Position numbers and translations under genes: made by a program
NCBI RefSeq assembly: GCF_017813395.1
Contig: NZ_JAGIZB010000011.1
Coordinates: 62,001-126,000 of the forward strand
Length of the DNA: 64,000 nucleotides
From: Pararoseomonas baculiformis
Lineage (GTDB): Bacteria > Pseudomonadota > Alphaproteobacteria > Acetobacterales > Acetobacteraceae
Reading direction: 5' to 3'
The notes under the pieces: model-generated
What the model saw: only the letters and a program-made list of their open reading frames with translations
The model's database searches: none
Told to the model about the DNA's origin: nothing
Part shown: positions 9,801 to 16,985 of the stretch, piece after piece
How the letters are laid out: every line of letters starts with the position of its first letter
Numbering within the stretch: the first letter of the stretch is position 1

Positions 9801-10316
9801 GCGAAGATGACGGAGCGTGCCCAGGGCGGGGCTGGGCGGCTGAAGCTGGCCGGCACCGTGATCGGCACCAAGGAGCGCACCACCAAGACCGGAAGCCGCA
9901 TGGCCTGGGTCCGTATCTCCGATTCCTCCGGCAGCACGGAGGTGACCTGCTTCTCCGAGATTCTGGGCAAGTGCCGGGATATGCTGGGAGAGGGAAACGC
10001 GGTGATGTTCTCCGCCGAGGTGAAGGTGGATGGCGAGGCCGTGCGCCTGACCGCCCTGGATTGCGAGCCGCTGGAGCGGGCCGCCCAGTCCGTTGGCCAG
10101 GGCCTGCGCGTCGAGATCGCGGCCATGGAGGCGCTGGAGCCGCTGCGCAGCCTTCTGGAGCGTGAGGGCAGGGGAAAAGGAGAGGTGATCATTATCCCCC
10201 GAACCGGGCCGGGACAGGAGGTGGAGCTGACCCTGCCCGGGCGGTGGAATGTCTCACCTCGCCTTGCACAGGCGCTGAAGGTCATTCCTGGGGTGGAAAT
10301 GGTGGAGGCGGCGTAA
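6870..10316 (+). CDS. dnaE: DNA polymerase III subunit alpha
   Basis: Replicative polymerase catalytic subunit, 1148 residues as expected. The N-terminal PHP domain opens HLHVHSAYSLAEGA (about 7-20). Polymerase catalytic aspartates are seen in PDFDIDF (D404, D406, D408 region) and KFDFLGLK (D560). The fingers, helix-hairpin-helix and a C-terminal OB fold (LKLAGTVIGTKERTTKTGSR, from about 990) follow. There is no good ribosome-binding site; TATATA lies only nine bases before the ATG, so the message may have a very short leader. It stands alone after a hairpin, separate from lolD. Confidence 0.97.
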   Translation: MSGSFVHLHVHSAYSLAEGAVKADKLPGLARKAGMPALALTDTAVMFGALEFSQYATKEGVQPIIGCQLWLARQKEPERPEAARLPPDPVVALAMDKPGLENLQRLSSLGWLGEDPSGKPAISLDQLREYAAGIFLLTGGTLGPLGRLLAEGRRSMAEGLLAALREGFGDNLAVELTRHGTERDRAVEPGLLALADAAAVPIVAANDVYFATAAAHEAHDALLCIAEGRTLAEPDRRRLTAEHWFKPPAAMRELFKDLPEACDNTLAIARKCAVMAETKKPELPISRKVEAGLTEAEIVQDMARKGLEKRLDAQATLEDQRPAYRERLEFELGIIEKMGFSGYFLIVADFIQWAKAHDIPVGPGRGSGAGSVAAWALTITDLDPMRFGLLFERFLNPERVSMPDFDIDFCQDRREEVINYVRNEYGPDRVGQIITFGRLQAKAVVRDVGRVMGMPFGQVNKIAELIPFNAAKPPTLQEALDGEPRLREMRETDENVDRLMHTALQLEGLYRNASTHAAGVVIGRKPLIEIVPLYRDPRSDMLVTQYSMKYVESASLVKFDFLGLKTLTVIQRALDILAGQGVTIDITTVPLDDAPTYEMLAKGDAAGVFQFESQGMRDVLRMMRPDRFEDLIAAVSLYRPGPMANIPAYCARKHGQAWEPVHPAMRSLVEETYGILVYQEQVMQISQELAGYSLGGADLLRRAMGKKIRSEMEAQRKIFTEGAVKNGIPEDKAGEIFDLMERFAEYGFNKSHAAAYALVSYQTAWLKANHAVEFLAAIMSLDMTNTDKLASHLSEASRLGIKVLPPDVNRSEAEFAVEIQEDGSKAIRFALAAVKRVGLGAMQDLVKARKVGGAFRSLTDFADRVDPKLLNKMQLENLARAGAFECLDKNRARVTEGAEQILRRAQASAEDRSSAQIGLFGAPGSSADTPPLRLREMPDWPQLDRLAQEAEAIGFHLSAHPLDAYREVLAKLGVCPIAKMTERAQGGAGRLKLAGTVIGTKERTTKTGSRMAWVRISDSSGSTEVTCFSEILGKCRDMLGEGNAVMFSAEVKVDGEAVRLTALDCEPLERAAQSVGQGLRVEIAAMEALEPLRSLLEREGRGKGEVIIIPRTGPGQEVELTLPGRWNVSPRLAQALKVIPGVEMVEAA

Positions 10317-10397
10317 CCGGCCATCCATTTTGGCGCCATCATCCCCATCTATGGATCGGCCCCAGAGGCCGGACAATTGGGACCAGATGGAGCAGGG

Positions 10398-10967
10398 ATG
10401 ATCCAGGAGGCCACCGGGGACCGCCGCCGCGCGCTGGAGGACGCCTTCTTCGCGCATGACAATGGCGGGTCCCCCCACGGTGCCCACGCGGCCGTCGGGC
10501 ACGACATGCGGCCGCAGGCACTGTCCGCCGCTTCCGGCATCACCGATCCGGCCCTGCTGGCGCGGCTGGTGGCCGCCGGGATAGACGGGGACACGCTCAC
10601 CTGCCTGTCACTCGCTCCGCTGGTGGCCGTGGCCTGGGCCGATGGCGCCCTGGACGCCAAGGAAAGGGCGGCGCTCCTCACCGCCGCCGCCGAGAGCGGG
10701 ATCGAGCGTCAGGGTCCGGCCTTCCGGCTCCTGGAAGACTGGCTGGCCCATCCGCCCCCGCCACAGCTGATCGAGGCCTGGAGCCACTATGTGCGCGACC
10801 GGGGCGCGGCGATGGAGCCCGGCGCCGTCCAGGCCTTGCGGCTCCATCTCCTCGGCCGCGCCAGGCGCGTGGCGGAGGCGGCGGGCGAGCTGCTCGGCCA
10901 TGCCCGGCCTGTCTCGCCGGCGGAGGAGGCGATGCTGGAACGGCTGGAGCGCGCCTTCGCGACCTGA
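10398..10967 (+). CDS. TerB-like helical protein, paralogue A (unknown function)
   Basis: 189 residues. The start was set at ATG 10398 because GGAG precedes it closely and the resulting N-terminus (MIQEATGDRRRALEDAFFAH) lines up with paralogue B. No signal or membrane segment. The centre, LSLAPLVAVAWADGALDAKERAALL (about residues 70-94), resembles the 'xxWADGxLdxxEr' helix-turn of TerB-like folds. The C-terminus, about 35 residues ending in RLERAFAT, also matches paralogue B (LQQLEAAFAT). Overall identity to B is by eye 40-50%. The N-terminal linker (about 20-45) is Gly/His-rich and differs from B. An imperfect inverted repeat (10319-10361) precedes it. Function unknown. Confidence 0.72.
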   Translation: MIQEATGDRRRALEDAFFAHDNGGSPHGAHAAVGHDMRPQALSAASGITDPALLARLVAAGIDGDTLTCLSLAPLVAVAWADGALDAKERAALLTAAAESGIERQGPAFRLLEDWLAHPPPPQLIEAWSHYVRDRGAAMEPGAVQALRLHLLGRARRVAEAAGELLGHARPVSPAEEAMLERLERAFAT

Positions 10968-10971
10968 GGGA

Positions 10972-11787
10972 TCAGCGCAGCCCGAAGCCCAGCGCCCGCA
11001 GCGTCGCCGCCATCCTGTCCCGCCCCTGCAGCGCTTCTGCGCCGGCCACGCGCTTCAGCATCCGGCCGGACCAGGTGGCGCGCCCCATGCCCTGGGCCTC
11101 GGAGAAATCGGCCAGCCGCTCGTCATAGGCGGCAAGCTCCGCACCCTCTCCGGCGGCGGCATAGGTCTCGCGATGCAGGACTAGGGATTGGGGAAGCCGC
11201 GGCTTCACCGCGCTTGGCACGGCGGGGTCCGGCCAGCCGACGCAGAGGCCGAAGGCCGCGAAGGCATTCGGCGGCAAGGCGAGTTCCGCCGCCACCTCCG
11301 CCGGCCGGTTCCGCAGCGCGCCGACATAGACGGTGCCCAGGCCGAGCGATTCCGCCGCCACCAGCGCGTTCTGGGCCGCGAGCGCCGCATCGACGAGCGC
11401 GACCATGTAGGCCTCGAGGAATTCCAGCCCTTCCAGCGGCTCGCCCCCGGCCTGCCCGAGCCGTTGCAGGCGCGACAGGTCGGCAATCCAGCAGAGGAAA
11501 AGCGGGGCGCGGGCCACGAAGCCCTGGTTCCCCGCCAGAGCCGCCAGCCTGGCCTTCCGGCCGGGCTCCTCCACCGCCACCACGCTCCAGGCCTGCATGT
11601 TGGAGGAGGTGGGGGCCGAGGAAGCGGCCGCCACCAGGGTCTCCAGCGTGCCCGGTTCCAGCGGGCGGTCGAGATAGGCGCGGACCGAGCGATGCGCGAG
11701 CAGGCTCTCCACCACCGGGCTGCTCGGGCCGGCGGGGAGGCCGGTCTGGCCGTAGCGCGCGGCCAGGGCGGGGGAGGGGGCGTTCAT
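10972..11787 (-). CDS. NfsA/FRP-type nitroreductase (NADPH-dependent oxidoreductase)
   Basis: FMN-dependent oxidoreductase of 271 residues that probably reduces nitro, quinone or flavin substrates using NAD(P)H. The N-terminal FMN-binding signature is HRSVRAYLDRPLEPGTLETLV followed by SAPTSSNMQAWSVV; the mid-protein LGLGTVYVGALRNRPAEV and FGLCVGWPDP are characteristic of the NfsA/flavin reductase P group. ATG at 11787 begins the conserved core about 25 residues before HRS; a longer upstream frame would run through the regulatory region and was rejected. It lies between two paralogous genes on the other strand and converges on the first with only 4 bases between. Confidence 0.88.
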   Translation of the reverse strand: MNAPSPALAARYGQTGLPAGPSSPVVESLLAHRSVRAYLDRPLEPGTLETLVAAASSAPTSSNMQAWSVVAVEEPGRKARLAALAGNQGFVARAPLFLCWIADLSRLQRLGQAGGEPLEGLEFLEAYMVALVDAALAAQNALVAAESLGLGTVYVGALRNRPAEVAAELALPPNAFAAFGLCVGWPDPAVPSAVKPRLPQSLVLHRETYAAAGEGAELAAYDERLADFSEAQGMGRATWSGRMLKRVAGAEALQGRDRMAATLRALGFGLR

Positions 11788-11895
11788 GCGATCGAGCAAT
11801 CCTGGGAATCGGGCCGGCGGAGACTGCCACCGGGGCGGGAGCCCTCCCAGGCATGCGGGTGCGCCCCAGTCGGAACCGGCATTGGAAGCGGCGTT

Positions 11896-11915
11896 GGAAG
11901 CCCCGCGGGGCTTCC
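11896..11915. promoter_or_regulatory. Perfect 20-base palindrome upstream of nitroreductase / paralogue B
   Basis: GGAAGCCCCG is followed immediately by its reverse complement CGGGGCTTCC with no spacer. It lies in the 188-base divergent region, 109 bases from the nitroreductase start and 61 from the TerB-like gene. It could be an operator or a cruciform/hairpin element. Confidence 0.5.
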
Positions 11916-11933
11916 CTAAGCTATGTCTGTCAT

Positions 11934-11957
11934 GGAGCGCCCAGGCCTGGGCGCTCC
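11934..11957. promoter_or_regulatory. Perfect 24-base palindrome upstream of paralogue B
   Basis: GGAGCGCCCAGG is followed directly by its exact reverse complement. It ends 18 bases before the ATG at 11976, so as RNA it would form a strong hairpin just upstream of the ribosome-binding site. It is separated by 18 bases from the 20-base palindrome upstream. Confidence 0.5.
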
Positions 11958-11975
11958 GGCTGGCGGGAGAGAACA

Positions 11976-12533
11976 ATGAGCAGGGACTTCCTGGACGAGC
12001 GCCGCCGCGCGCTGGAGGAGGCGTTCTTCGCCAGGCACAATGAGGAGCTGATCCGAAAGCTCCGCGCCGCCGATCCCGGAAGGCCGGAGCGGGAAAGGCT
12101 GGCCGATGCCTCAGGGCTCCAGGACGCGGCGCTGCTGGACCGGCTCGTCGGCCTTGGCATCCGGGGGGAGACGCTGGCGGCGCTCACCCTTGTCCCGCTC
12201 GTGGTCGTCGCCTGGTGCGATGGCACCCTCGGGGAGAAGGAGCGCGCCGCCATCCTCGAGGCGGCGCATCATGCCGGGCTGGATGGAACCGGCCCCGGCC
12301 GCGAGCTTCTCGCCGCATGGCTGGCCAAGGCCCCGCCTCCCGGGCTGCTCGGGGCCTGGACCGACTATGTCCATGCCCTTTCCCCCGAGGCCCGGGCGAC
12401 CTTGCGGCGCCAGGTGATGGACCGCGCCACCCAGGTGGCGGAGGCGGCGGGCGGGATGCTGGGCTTGCTGAACGGCATCTCCCCCGCCGAGCGCCGGACG
12501 CTGCAGCAGCTGGAAGCCGCCTTCGCCACCTGA
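11976..12533 (+). CDS. TerB-like helical protein, paralogue B (unknown function)
   Basis: 185 residues, starting at the ATG after GGGAGAGAACA. The N-terminus DFLDERRRALEEAFFARHNEEL is an amphipathic helix loosely like that of the ATPase-inhibitor zeta subunit family (DUF1476), though this may be coincidence. The core LTLVPLVVVAWCDGTLGEKERAAIL (about 68-92) matches the TerB-like 'DGxLxxkEraxil' pattern and paralogue A. No signal peptide or membrane helix. It shares the order of conserved blocks with A along its whole length, so the pair arose by duplication. Two perfect palindromes lie upstream. Tellurite-related roles should not be assumed from the fold. Confidence 0.75.
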   Translation: MSRDFLDERRRALEEAFFARHNEELIRKLRAADPGRPERERLADASGLQDAALLDRLVGLGIRGETLAALTLVPLVVVAWCDGTLGEKERAAILEAAHHAGLDGTGPGRELLAAWLAKAPPPGLLGAWTDYVHALSPEARATLRRQVMDRATQVAEAAGGMLGLLNGISPAERRTLQQLEAAFAT

Positions 12534-12535
12534 GC

Positions 12536-12567
12536 GCCGGGGCAGGGGGCGTAAGCCCTTGCCCGGC
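12536..12567 (+). terminator. Hairpin after paralogue B
   Basis: GCC-(G)-GGGCAGGGG pairs with CCCTTGCCC-GGC around a short loop (GCGTAAG), starting three bases after the stop of the TerB-like gene. It contains one bulge and one G-U pair and has no U-tract. It may terminate that gene or fold within the rpsB leader. Confidence 0.4.
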
Positions 12568-12737
12568 CGGGCAGGCCATGCCATATCGCGCCCGCCGGAC
12601 GCGGGATCTTCCCGCGCCCGGCAAATCCGCACGCGGTGCGCCCTTCCGAGAAACGCGGCAGGGTCCGGTCGTCCCATCCGGGACGTTCAGCGCCGCGGAG
12701 GCCCAACCGGATCAATCGGAAGGAAGGAACCGCCACC
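12568..12737 (+). promoter_or_regulatory. rpsB 5' leader region
   Basis: No gene is seen between the TerB-like gene and rpsB. The region contains a perfect 7-pair hairpin CGCGGGA-TCT-TCCCGCG (12600-12616) and a strong ribosome-binding site AAGGAAGGAA before the rpsB ATG. S2 represses its own operon in gammaproteobacteria; whether this leader acts similarly is not shown. Confidence 0.35.
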
Positions 12738-13661
12738 ATGGCGATGCCCGACGTTACCCTGCGCGGCCTGCTCGAGGCCGGCGTCCATTTCGGCCACCAC
12801 ACCCGCCGGTGGAACCCGAAGATGGCCCCGTACATCTTCGGCGTGCGCAACCAGGTGCATATCCTGGACCTGCAGCAGACCGTCCCCCTGATGGACCGTG
12901 CGCTCCGCACCGTCCGTGACGTGGTGGCCGGTGGTGGCCGCGTGCTCTTCGTGGGCACGAAGAAGGCGGCCGCGGACTACGTGGCCGAGGCCGCGACCCG
13001 CTGCGGCCAGTACTACGTGAACCACCGCTGGCTGGGCGGCATGCTCACCAACTGGAAGACCATCACCGGCTCCATCAAGCGCCTGAAGCAGATGGACGAG
13101 CAGCTGGCCGGCAACACCCAGGGTCTCACCAAGAAGGAGATCCTGATGCTGACCCGCGAGCGCGAGAAGCTCGACCGCGCGCTGGGCGGCATCCGCGAGA
13201 TGGGCGGCCTGCCGGACATCATCTTCGTGATCGACACGATCAAGGAGAAGCTGGCGATCGAGGAGGCCAACAAGCTCGGCATCCCCGTGGTTGCCGTCTG
13301 CGACTCCAACGCCGATCCCTCGGGCGTCGCCTTCCCCATCCCGGGCAATGACGACGCGATCCGCGCGATCAACCTCTACTGCGACATGATGGCCGCGGCC
13401 GTGTTCGACGGCATCTCCGCCGAGCTCTCCGCCTCGGGCATGGATGTGGGCGCGCAGGCCGACCTGCCGACCGAGGTCCTGCCGGAAGAGGACGGCCTGC
13501 CGGGCGCCGGCGCGATCCCGGAGACGCTGGGCGGCGCCGAGGTGGCCGATGGTCCGGTGCTCGAGGGTGCCGTGCAGTCCAGCCCGACCTCGGGCGTGGA
13601 TCGCGAGAGCCTGGAGCAGATGGTCCAGAACAACCGCGACGACGGCAACAACGCCGGCTGA
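12738..13661 (+). CDS. rpsB: 30S ribosomal protein S2
   Basis: Small-subunit protein S2. The family hallmark [22 protein letters not shown] is at the N-terminus; [33 protein letters not shown] and the C-terminal region [14 protein letters not shown] with [12 protein letters not shown] follow. The 307 residues exceed the E. coli protein by about 65, due to an acidic, low-complexity tail from about residue 245 ([11 protein letters not shown]...), a common alphaproteobacterial feature. The ATG at 12738 follows AAGGAAGGAA; longer upstream frames lack family similarity. Confidence 0.97.
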   Translation: MAMPDVTLRGLLEAGVHFGHHTRRWNPKMAPYIFGVRNQVHILDLQQTVPLMDRALRTVRDVVAGGGRVLFVGTKKAAADYVAEAATRCGQYYVNHRWLGGMLTNWKTITGSIKRLKQMDEQLAGNTQGLTKKEILMLTREREKLDRALGGIREMGGLPDIIFVIDTIKEKLAIEEANKLGIPVVAVCDSNADPSGVAFPIPGNDDAIRAINLYCDMMAAAVFDGISAELSASGMDVGAQADLPTEVLPEEDGLPGAGAIPETLGGAEVADGPVLEGAVQSSPTSGVDRESLEQMVQNNRDDGNNAG

Positions 13662-13673
13662 TCGCCCGCGGGG

Positions 13674-13695
13674 CGGGCGGGGCTGATCCCGCCCG
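13674..13695 (+). terminator. Hairpin between rpsB and tsf
   Basis: CGGGCGGG (13674-13681) pairs perfectly with CCCGCCCG (13688-13695) around GCTGAT, 12 bases after the rpsB stop. There is no T-run. The rpsB-tsf gap often carries a partial terminator that sets the S2:EF-Ts ratio, and this hairpin would fit that role. Confidence 0.4.
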
Positions 13696-13817
13696 GCTCG
13701 CAAGGACCTGAACGCGCCGGGGTGGCATGGCTGCCCCGGCGTGTCGCATACAGCGGCATCACGACTCGCCGGGCCAAGCCCACGGGTTCCGCCGCGCCTG
13801 AAGACGGGAAGACAGAG

Positions 13818-14732
13818 ATGGCCGAGATCACGGCAGCCATGGTCCGCGACCTGCGCGAGAAGACCGGCGCGGGCATGATGGACGTCAAGAAGGCCCTGGT
13901 GGAGAGCAATGGCGACGCGGAGGCCGCGATCGACTGGCTGCGCAAGAAGGGCCTGTCCGCCGCCGCCAAGAAGTCCGGCCGCGTGGCCGCCGAGGGGCTG
14001 ATCGGCGTTGCCAACAGCGGCACGAAGGCCGCCATGGTCGAGGTGAACGCCGAGACCGACTTCGTGGCCCGCAACGAGCAGTTCCAGGGCCTGGTCGAGA
14101 CCGTGGCCAAGGTGGCCCTCGAGGTTGGCGAGGATGTCGAGGCCATCAAGGCGGCGCCCTATCCGGGTGCCAGCCACACGGTCGCCGAGGAGCTGACCCG
14201 CCTGATCGCCACGATCGGCGAGAACATGACGATCCGCCGCGCCCGCGTGCTCTCGGTCGGCACCGGCGCCGTCGCCACCTATGTCCATTCGGCCGTGAAG
14301 CCGGGCCTGGGCAAGATCGGTGTGCTGGCCGCCCTCCAGGCCGCCGATGGCGGGGACGCGATCCTCACCCTTGGCCGCCAAATCGGCATGCATGTCGCCG
14401 CCGCCCGACCGGAGGCGCTGGATATCTCCGCGGTGGACAACTCCGCCCTGGAGCGCGAGCGGGCGGTGCTGACCGAGCAGGCCCAGGCCTCCGGCAAGCC
14501 CCCCGCGGTCATCGAGAAGATGGTCGAGGGCCGTATCCGCAAGTACTACGAGGAAGTGGTGCTGCTGGAGCAAGTCTGGGTGCATGACGGCGAGAGCCGC
14601 GTGAAGGCCGTGGTCCAGAAGTCCGGCGCCGAGCTGGTGGGCTTCGCCCGCTTCCAGCTGGGCGAGGGCATCGAGAAGGAAACCTCGGACTTCGCCGCCG
14701 AGGTGGCCGCCGCCGCCGGGACGGCAGCCTGA
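13818..14732 (+). CDS. tsf: Elongation factor Ts
   Basis: Nucleotide-exchange factor that regenerates EF-Tu-GTP. The UBA-like N-terminal domain with [25 protein letters not shown] (about 5-29) and the EF-Tu-contacting [10 protein letters not shown] motif (about 80) are clear, followed by the two core subdomains and the coiled-coil/C-terminal module ending in [11 protein letters not shown]. The 304 residues are typical. The chosen ATG follows GAAGACAGAG and gives the canonical MAEITAAMV start. It follows rpsB after a 156-base gap that contains a hairpin. Confidence 0.97.
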   Translation: MAEITAAMVRDLREKTGAGMMDVKKALVESNGDAEAAIDWLRKKGLSAAAKKSGRVAAEGLIGVANSGTKAAMVEVNAETDFVARNEQFQGLVETVAKVALEVGEDVEAIKAAPYPGASHTVAEELTRLIATIGENMTIRRARVLSVGTGAVATYVHSAVKPGLGKIGVLAALQAADGGDAILTLGRQIGMHVAAARPEALDISAVDNSALERERAVLTEQAQASGKPPAVIEKMVEGRIRKYYEEVVLLEQVWVHDGESRVKAVVQKSGAELVGFARFQLGEGIEKETSDFAAEVAAAAGTAA

Positions 14733-14739
14733 AGCGAAG

Positions 14740-14760
14740 GCCGGGCCGCGCAGGCCCGGC
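14740..14760 (+). terminator. Hairpin just after tsf
   Basis: GCCGGGCC (14740-14747) pairs perfectly with GGCCCGGC (14753-14760) around GCGCA, eight bases after the tsf stop. No T-run follows. It is probably a 3'-end stem or partial terminator. Confidence 0.45.
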
Positions 14761-14810
14761 CCGGCATCCCGGGCGGCACGGATAGCCCCTGGCCGGGATG
14801 GCCGATATCA

Positions 14811-14838
14811 CCGCCGGACGCTGCGCGCCCGGCGGTTT
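14811..14838 (+). terminator. Second hairpin between tsf and pyrH
   Basis: CCGCCGG (14811-14817) pairs with CCGGCGG (14829-14835), with inner CGC/GCG pairing possible, followed by TTT. With the hairpin at 14740-14760 it makes a plausible double terminator in the 186-base tsf-pyrH gap. No gene is seen in that gap. Confidence 0.45.
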
Positions 14839-14918
14839 CCAATGCCCGACGGGGCCGGCGCCTTGCCGGAACCGGCGGGTCCGACTACCCTTGCACCTTC
14901 CCGGGACCGCCTGAAAGA

Positions 14919-15638
14919 ATGACCAGCCTCCGCTACAAGCGTGTCCTTCTGAAGGTTTCCGGGGAGGCCCTGATGGGGCCCGGCTCCTACGGCCTGGATG
15001 GCACCACGGTGAACGCGATCGCCGAGGACGTCGCCGCCGTGACCCGCCTGGGCATCCAGGTCAGCCTCGTCATCGGCGGGGGCAACATCTTCCGCGGCGT
15101 GTCCGGCGCCGCCGCCGGTATGGACCGCGCCCAGGCCGATGGCATGGGCATGCTGGCCACCGTGATCAATGCGCTTGCCATGCAGAACGCGCTCGAGAAG
15201 GCGGGCGTGCCGGTGCGCGTGCAATCCGCCATCCCCATGGCCAGCCTGTGCGAGCCCTTTATCCGCCGCCGCGCCGAGCGGCATATGGAAAAGGGGCGGG
15301 TGGTGATCTTCGCCGCCGGTACCGGAAATCCTTTCTTCACCACCGACACGGCCGCTGCCCTGCGCGCCGCCGAGATGGGCTGCGATGCGCTGCTGAAGGG
15401 CACGCAGGTCGATGGCGTCTACACCGCCGATCCGCGCAAGGACCCTGCCGCCGAGCGCTACGAGACGCTCACCTATCTCGACATGCTGGCGCGCGACCTG
15501 GCCGTGATGGATGCCGCCGCCATCTCGCTCGCCCGCGAGAACAAGCTGCCGATCATCGTCTTCAACATCCACGAGCCGGGTGCTTTCACCGCCGTCATGA
15601 AGGGCGAGGGCAAGTTCACCACGGTCCACGAGAGCTGA
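14919..15638 (+). CDS. pyrH: Uridylate kinase
   Basis: Hexameric bacterial UMP kinase making UDP for RNA, DNA and nucleotide-sugar synthesis. Amino-acid kinase fold with [12 protein letters not shown] (about 9-20), the glycine loop [10 protein letters not shown] (about 51-60), [16 protein letters not shown], and [20 protein letters not shown]. 239 residues, the normal size. It is the first gene of the pyrH-frr-uppS-cdsA-dxr run; frr begins 11 bases after its stop. Confidence 0.96.
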   Translation: MTSLRYKRVLLKVSGEALMGPGSYGLDGTTVNAIAEDVAAVTRLGIQVSLVIGGGNIFRGVSGAAAGMDRAQADGMGMLATVINALAMQNALEKAGVPVRVQSAIPMASLCEPFIRRRAERHMEKGRVVIFAAGTGNPFFTTDTAAALRAAEMGCDALLKGTQVDGVYTADPRKDPAAERYETLTYLDMLARDLAVMDAAAISLARENKLPIIVFNIHEPGAFTAVMKGEGKFTTVHES

Positions 15639-15649
15639 GGGACACGACC

Positions 15650-16222
15650 ATGGCCGCCCCGCCGAACTTCCCCGACCTGCGCAAAGACCTGGTTCGCCGC
15701 ATGGACGGCTCGCTGGAGACGCTCCGCAAGGAGTTCTCCGGCCTGCGCACCGGCCGTGCCAGCCCCGCCCTGCTGGAGCCGATCCGGGTTGAGGCCTATG
15801 GCAGCAACCAGCCGCTGTCCCAGGTGGCGAATATCTCCATCGCCGGCCCCGGCCTGCTCTCCGTGCAGGTCTGGGACAAGTCGGTCACCAAGGCCGTCGA
15901 GGTGGCGATCCGCGATGCGAATCTGGGCCTCAACCCGCAGGCCGAGGGGCAGGTGATCCGTGTTCCCCTGCCGCCGCTGACCCAGGAGCGCCGCAACGAT
16001 CTGGCGAAGCAGGCCGCCAAATATGCCGAGGCGGCGAAGGTCGCGGTGCGTGGCGTGCGGCGGGACGGAATGGAGACGATCAAGGGTTGGGAGACCAAGT
16101 CCGAGATCTCCAAGGACGACGCCAAGCGCTGGTCGGACGATGTGCAGAAGCTGACGGACGAGTACGTCAAGAAGGTGGATGTCGCACTCGCCGAGAAGGA
16201 AAAGGACATCAAGGCCGTTTGA
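15650..16222 (+). CDS. frr: Ribosome recycling factor
   Basis: Works with EF-G to split post-termination ribosomes. 190 residues, close to the usual 185. Conserved blocks are LRKEFSGLRTGRASPALLEPI (about 29-49), PLSQVANISI, DANLGLNP, VPLPPLTQERR and the C-terminal helix region VAVRGVRRDGMETIK. The ATG at 15650 follows GAGGGACACGACC. The pyrH-frr-uppS-cdsA order is widely conserved. Confidence 0.97.
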   Translation: MAAPPNFPDLRKDLVRRMDGSLETLRKEFSGLRTGRASPALLEPIRVEAYGSNQPLSQVANISIAGPGLLSVQVWDKSVTKAVEVAIRDANLGLNPQAEGQVIRVPLPPLTQERRNDLAKQAAKYAEAAKVAVRGVRRDGMETIKGWETKSEISKDDAKRWSDDVQKLTDEYVKKVDVALAEKEKDIKAV

Positions 16223-16235
16223 GCCTGCCCTGCCC

Positions 16236-16985
16236 ATGAGCGCCGCCACTCAGCCCATCCTGCGGACCGGGAACACCTCCCCCGCCGCACCCGTCCATGT
16301 CGGGATCATCATGGATGGCAACGGACGCTGGGCGGCAGCCCGCGGCGTGCCACGGGCCCTTGGCCACAAGGCCGGGGCCGAGGCCACACGCCGCGCCGTT
16401 CAGGCCGCGGGGGAGCAGGGGGTGAGCTGGCTCACCCTTTTCGCCTTCAGCAGCGAGAACTGGCGCCGCCCGGCCGACGAGGTGCGCGACCTGACCGGCC
16501 TGATGCGCCACTACCTCCGGCATGAGGTGGACCAGCTGGTCGAGCAGGGCGTGCGCCTGCGCGTGATCGGCGACCGCACGGCCTTCGGCAGCGGCATGCA
16601 GGCCGAGATCGAGCGCGCCGAGGCCGCCACGGCGGGCAACACCCGCCTGAACCTGAACGTTGCCCTTTCCTATGGTGGGCGGGCCGAGATCACGAAGGCG
16701 GCCCGCGATCTGGCGCGCCGCGCCGCCGCCGGGGAGATCGACCCGGACGCGATCGACGAGTCGGCGCTGGCCGGCGCGCTGGAAACGGCCGGCATGCCCG
16801 ATCCGGACCTGATTATCCGTACCTCCGGCGAGCAGCGGATCTCCAACTTCCTGCTCTGGCAGGCCGCCTATGCCGAGTTGGTGTTCCAGCCCGTGCTCTG
16901 GCCGGATTACGGCCCCGAGCACATGCGGGAGGCCATCGCCGAGTTCCGCCGGCGGGACCGCCGCTTCGGCGCCCGCGCCGGATGA
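16236..16985 (+). CDS. uppS: Undecaprenyl diphosphate synthase (cis-prenyltransferase)
   Basis: Makes the C55 carrier lipid precursor for peptidoglycan and LPS. The catalytic loop GIIMDGNGRWAAARG (Asp27) is followed by GHKAGAEATRRAV, SSENWRRP and the C-terminal signature PDLIIRTSGEQRISNFLLWQ. The 249 residues are normal. The internal ATG at 16236, 13 bases after the frr stop, was chosen over an upstream in-frame ATG lying inside frr. The stop overlaps the cdsA start (ATGA). Confidence 0.96.
   Translation: MSAATQPILRTGNTSPAAPVHVGIIMDGNGRWAAARGVPRALGHKAGAEATRRAVQAAGEQGVSWLTLFAFSSENWRRPADEVRDLTGLMRHYLRHEVDQLVEQGVRLRVIGDRTAFGSGMQAEIERAEAATAGNTRLNLNVALSYGGRAEITKAARDLARRAAAGEIDPDAIDESALAGALETAGMPDPDLIIRTSGEQRISNFLLWQAAYAELVFQPVLWPDYGPEHMREAIAEFRRRDRRFGARAG

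Noticed and set aside
10398-12533. Tellurite-resistance operon
   Set aside because: Only a short TerB-like helix-turn pattern is seen; no TerC, TerD, TerE or TerZ homologues are present.
12687-14585. 632-codon frame antisense to rpsB and tsf
   Set aside because: The sense strand encodes two universally conserved translation proteins; the antisense translation is His/Gly-rich shadow.
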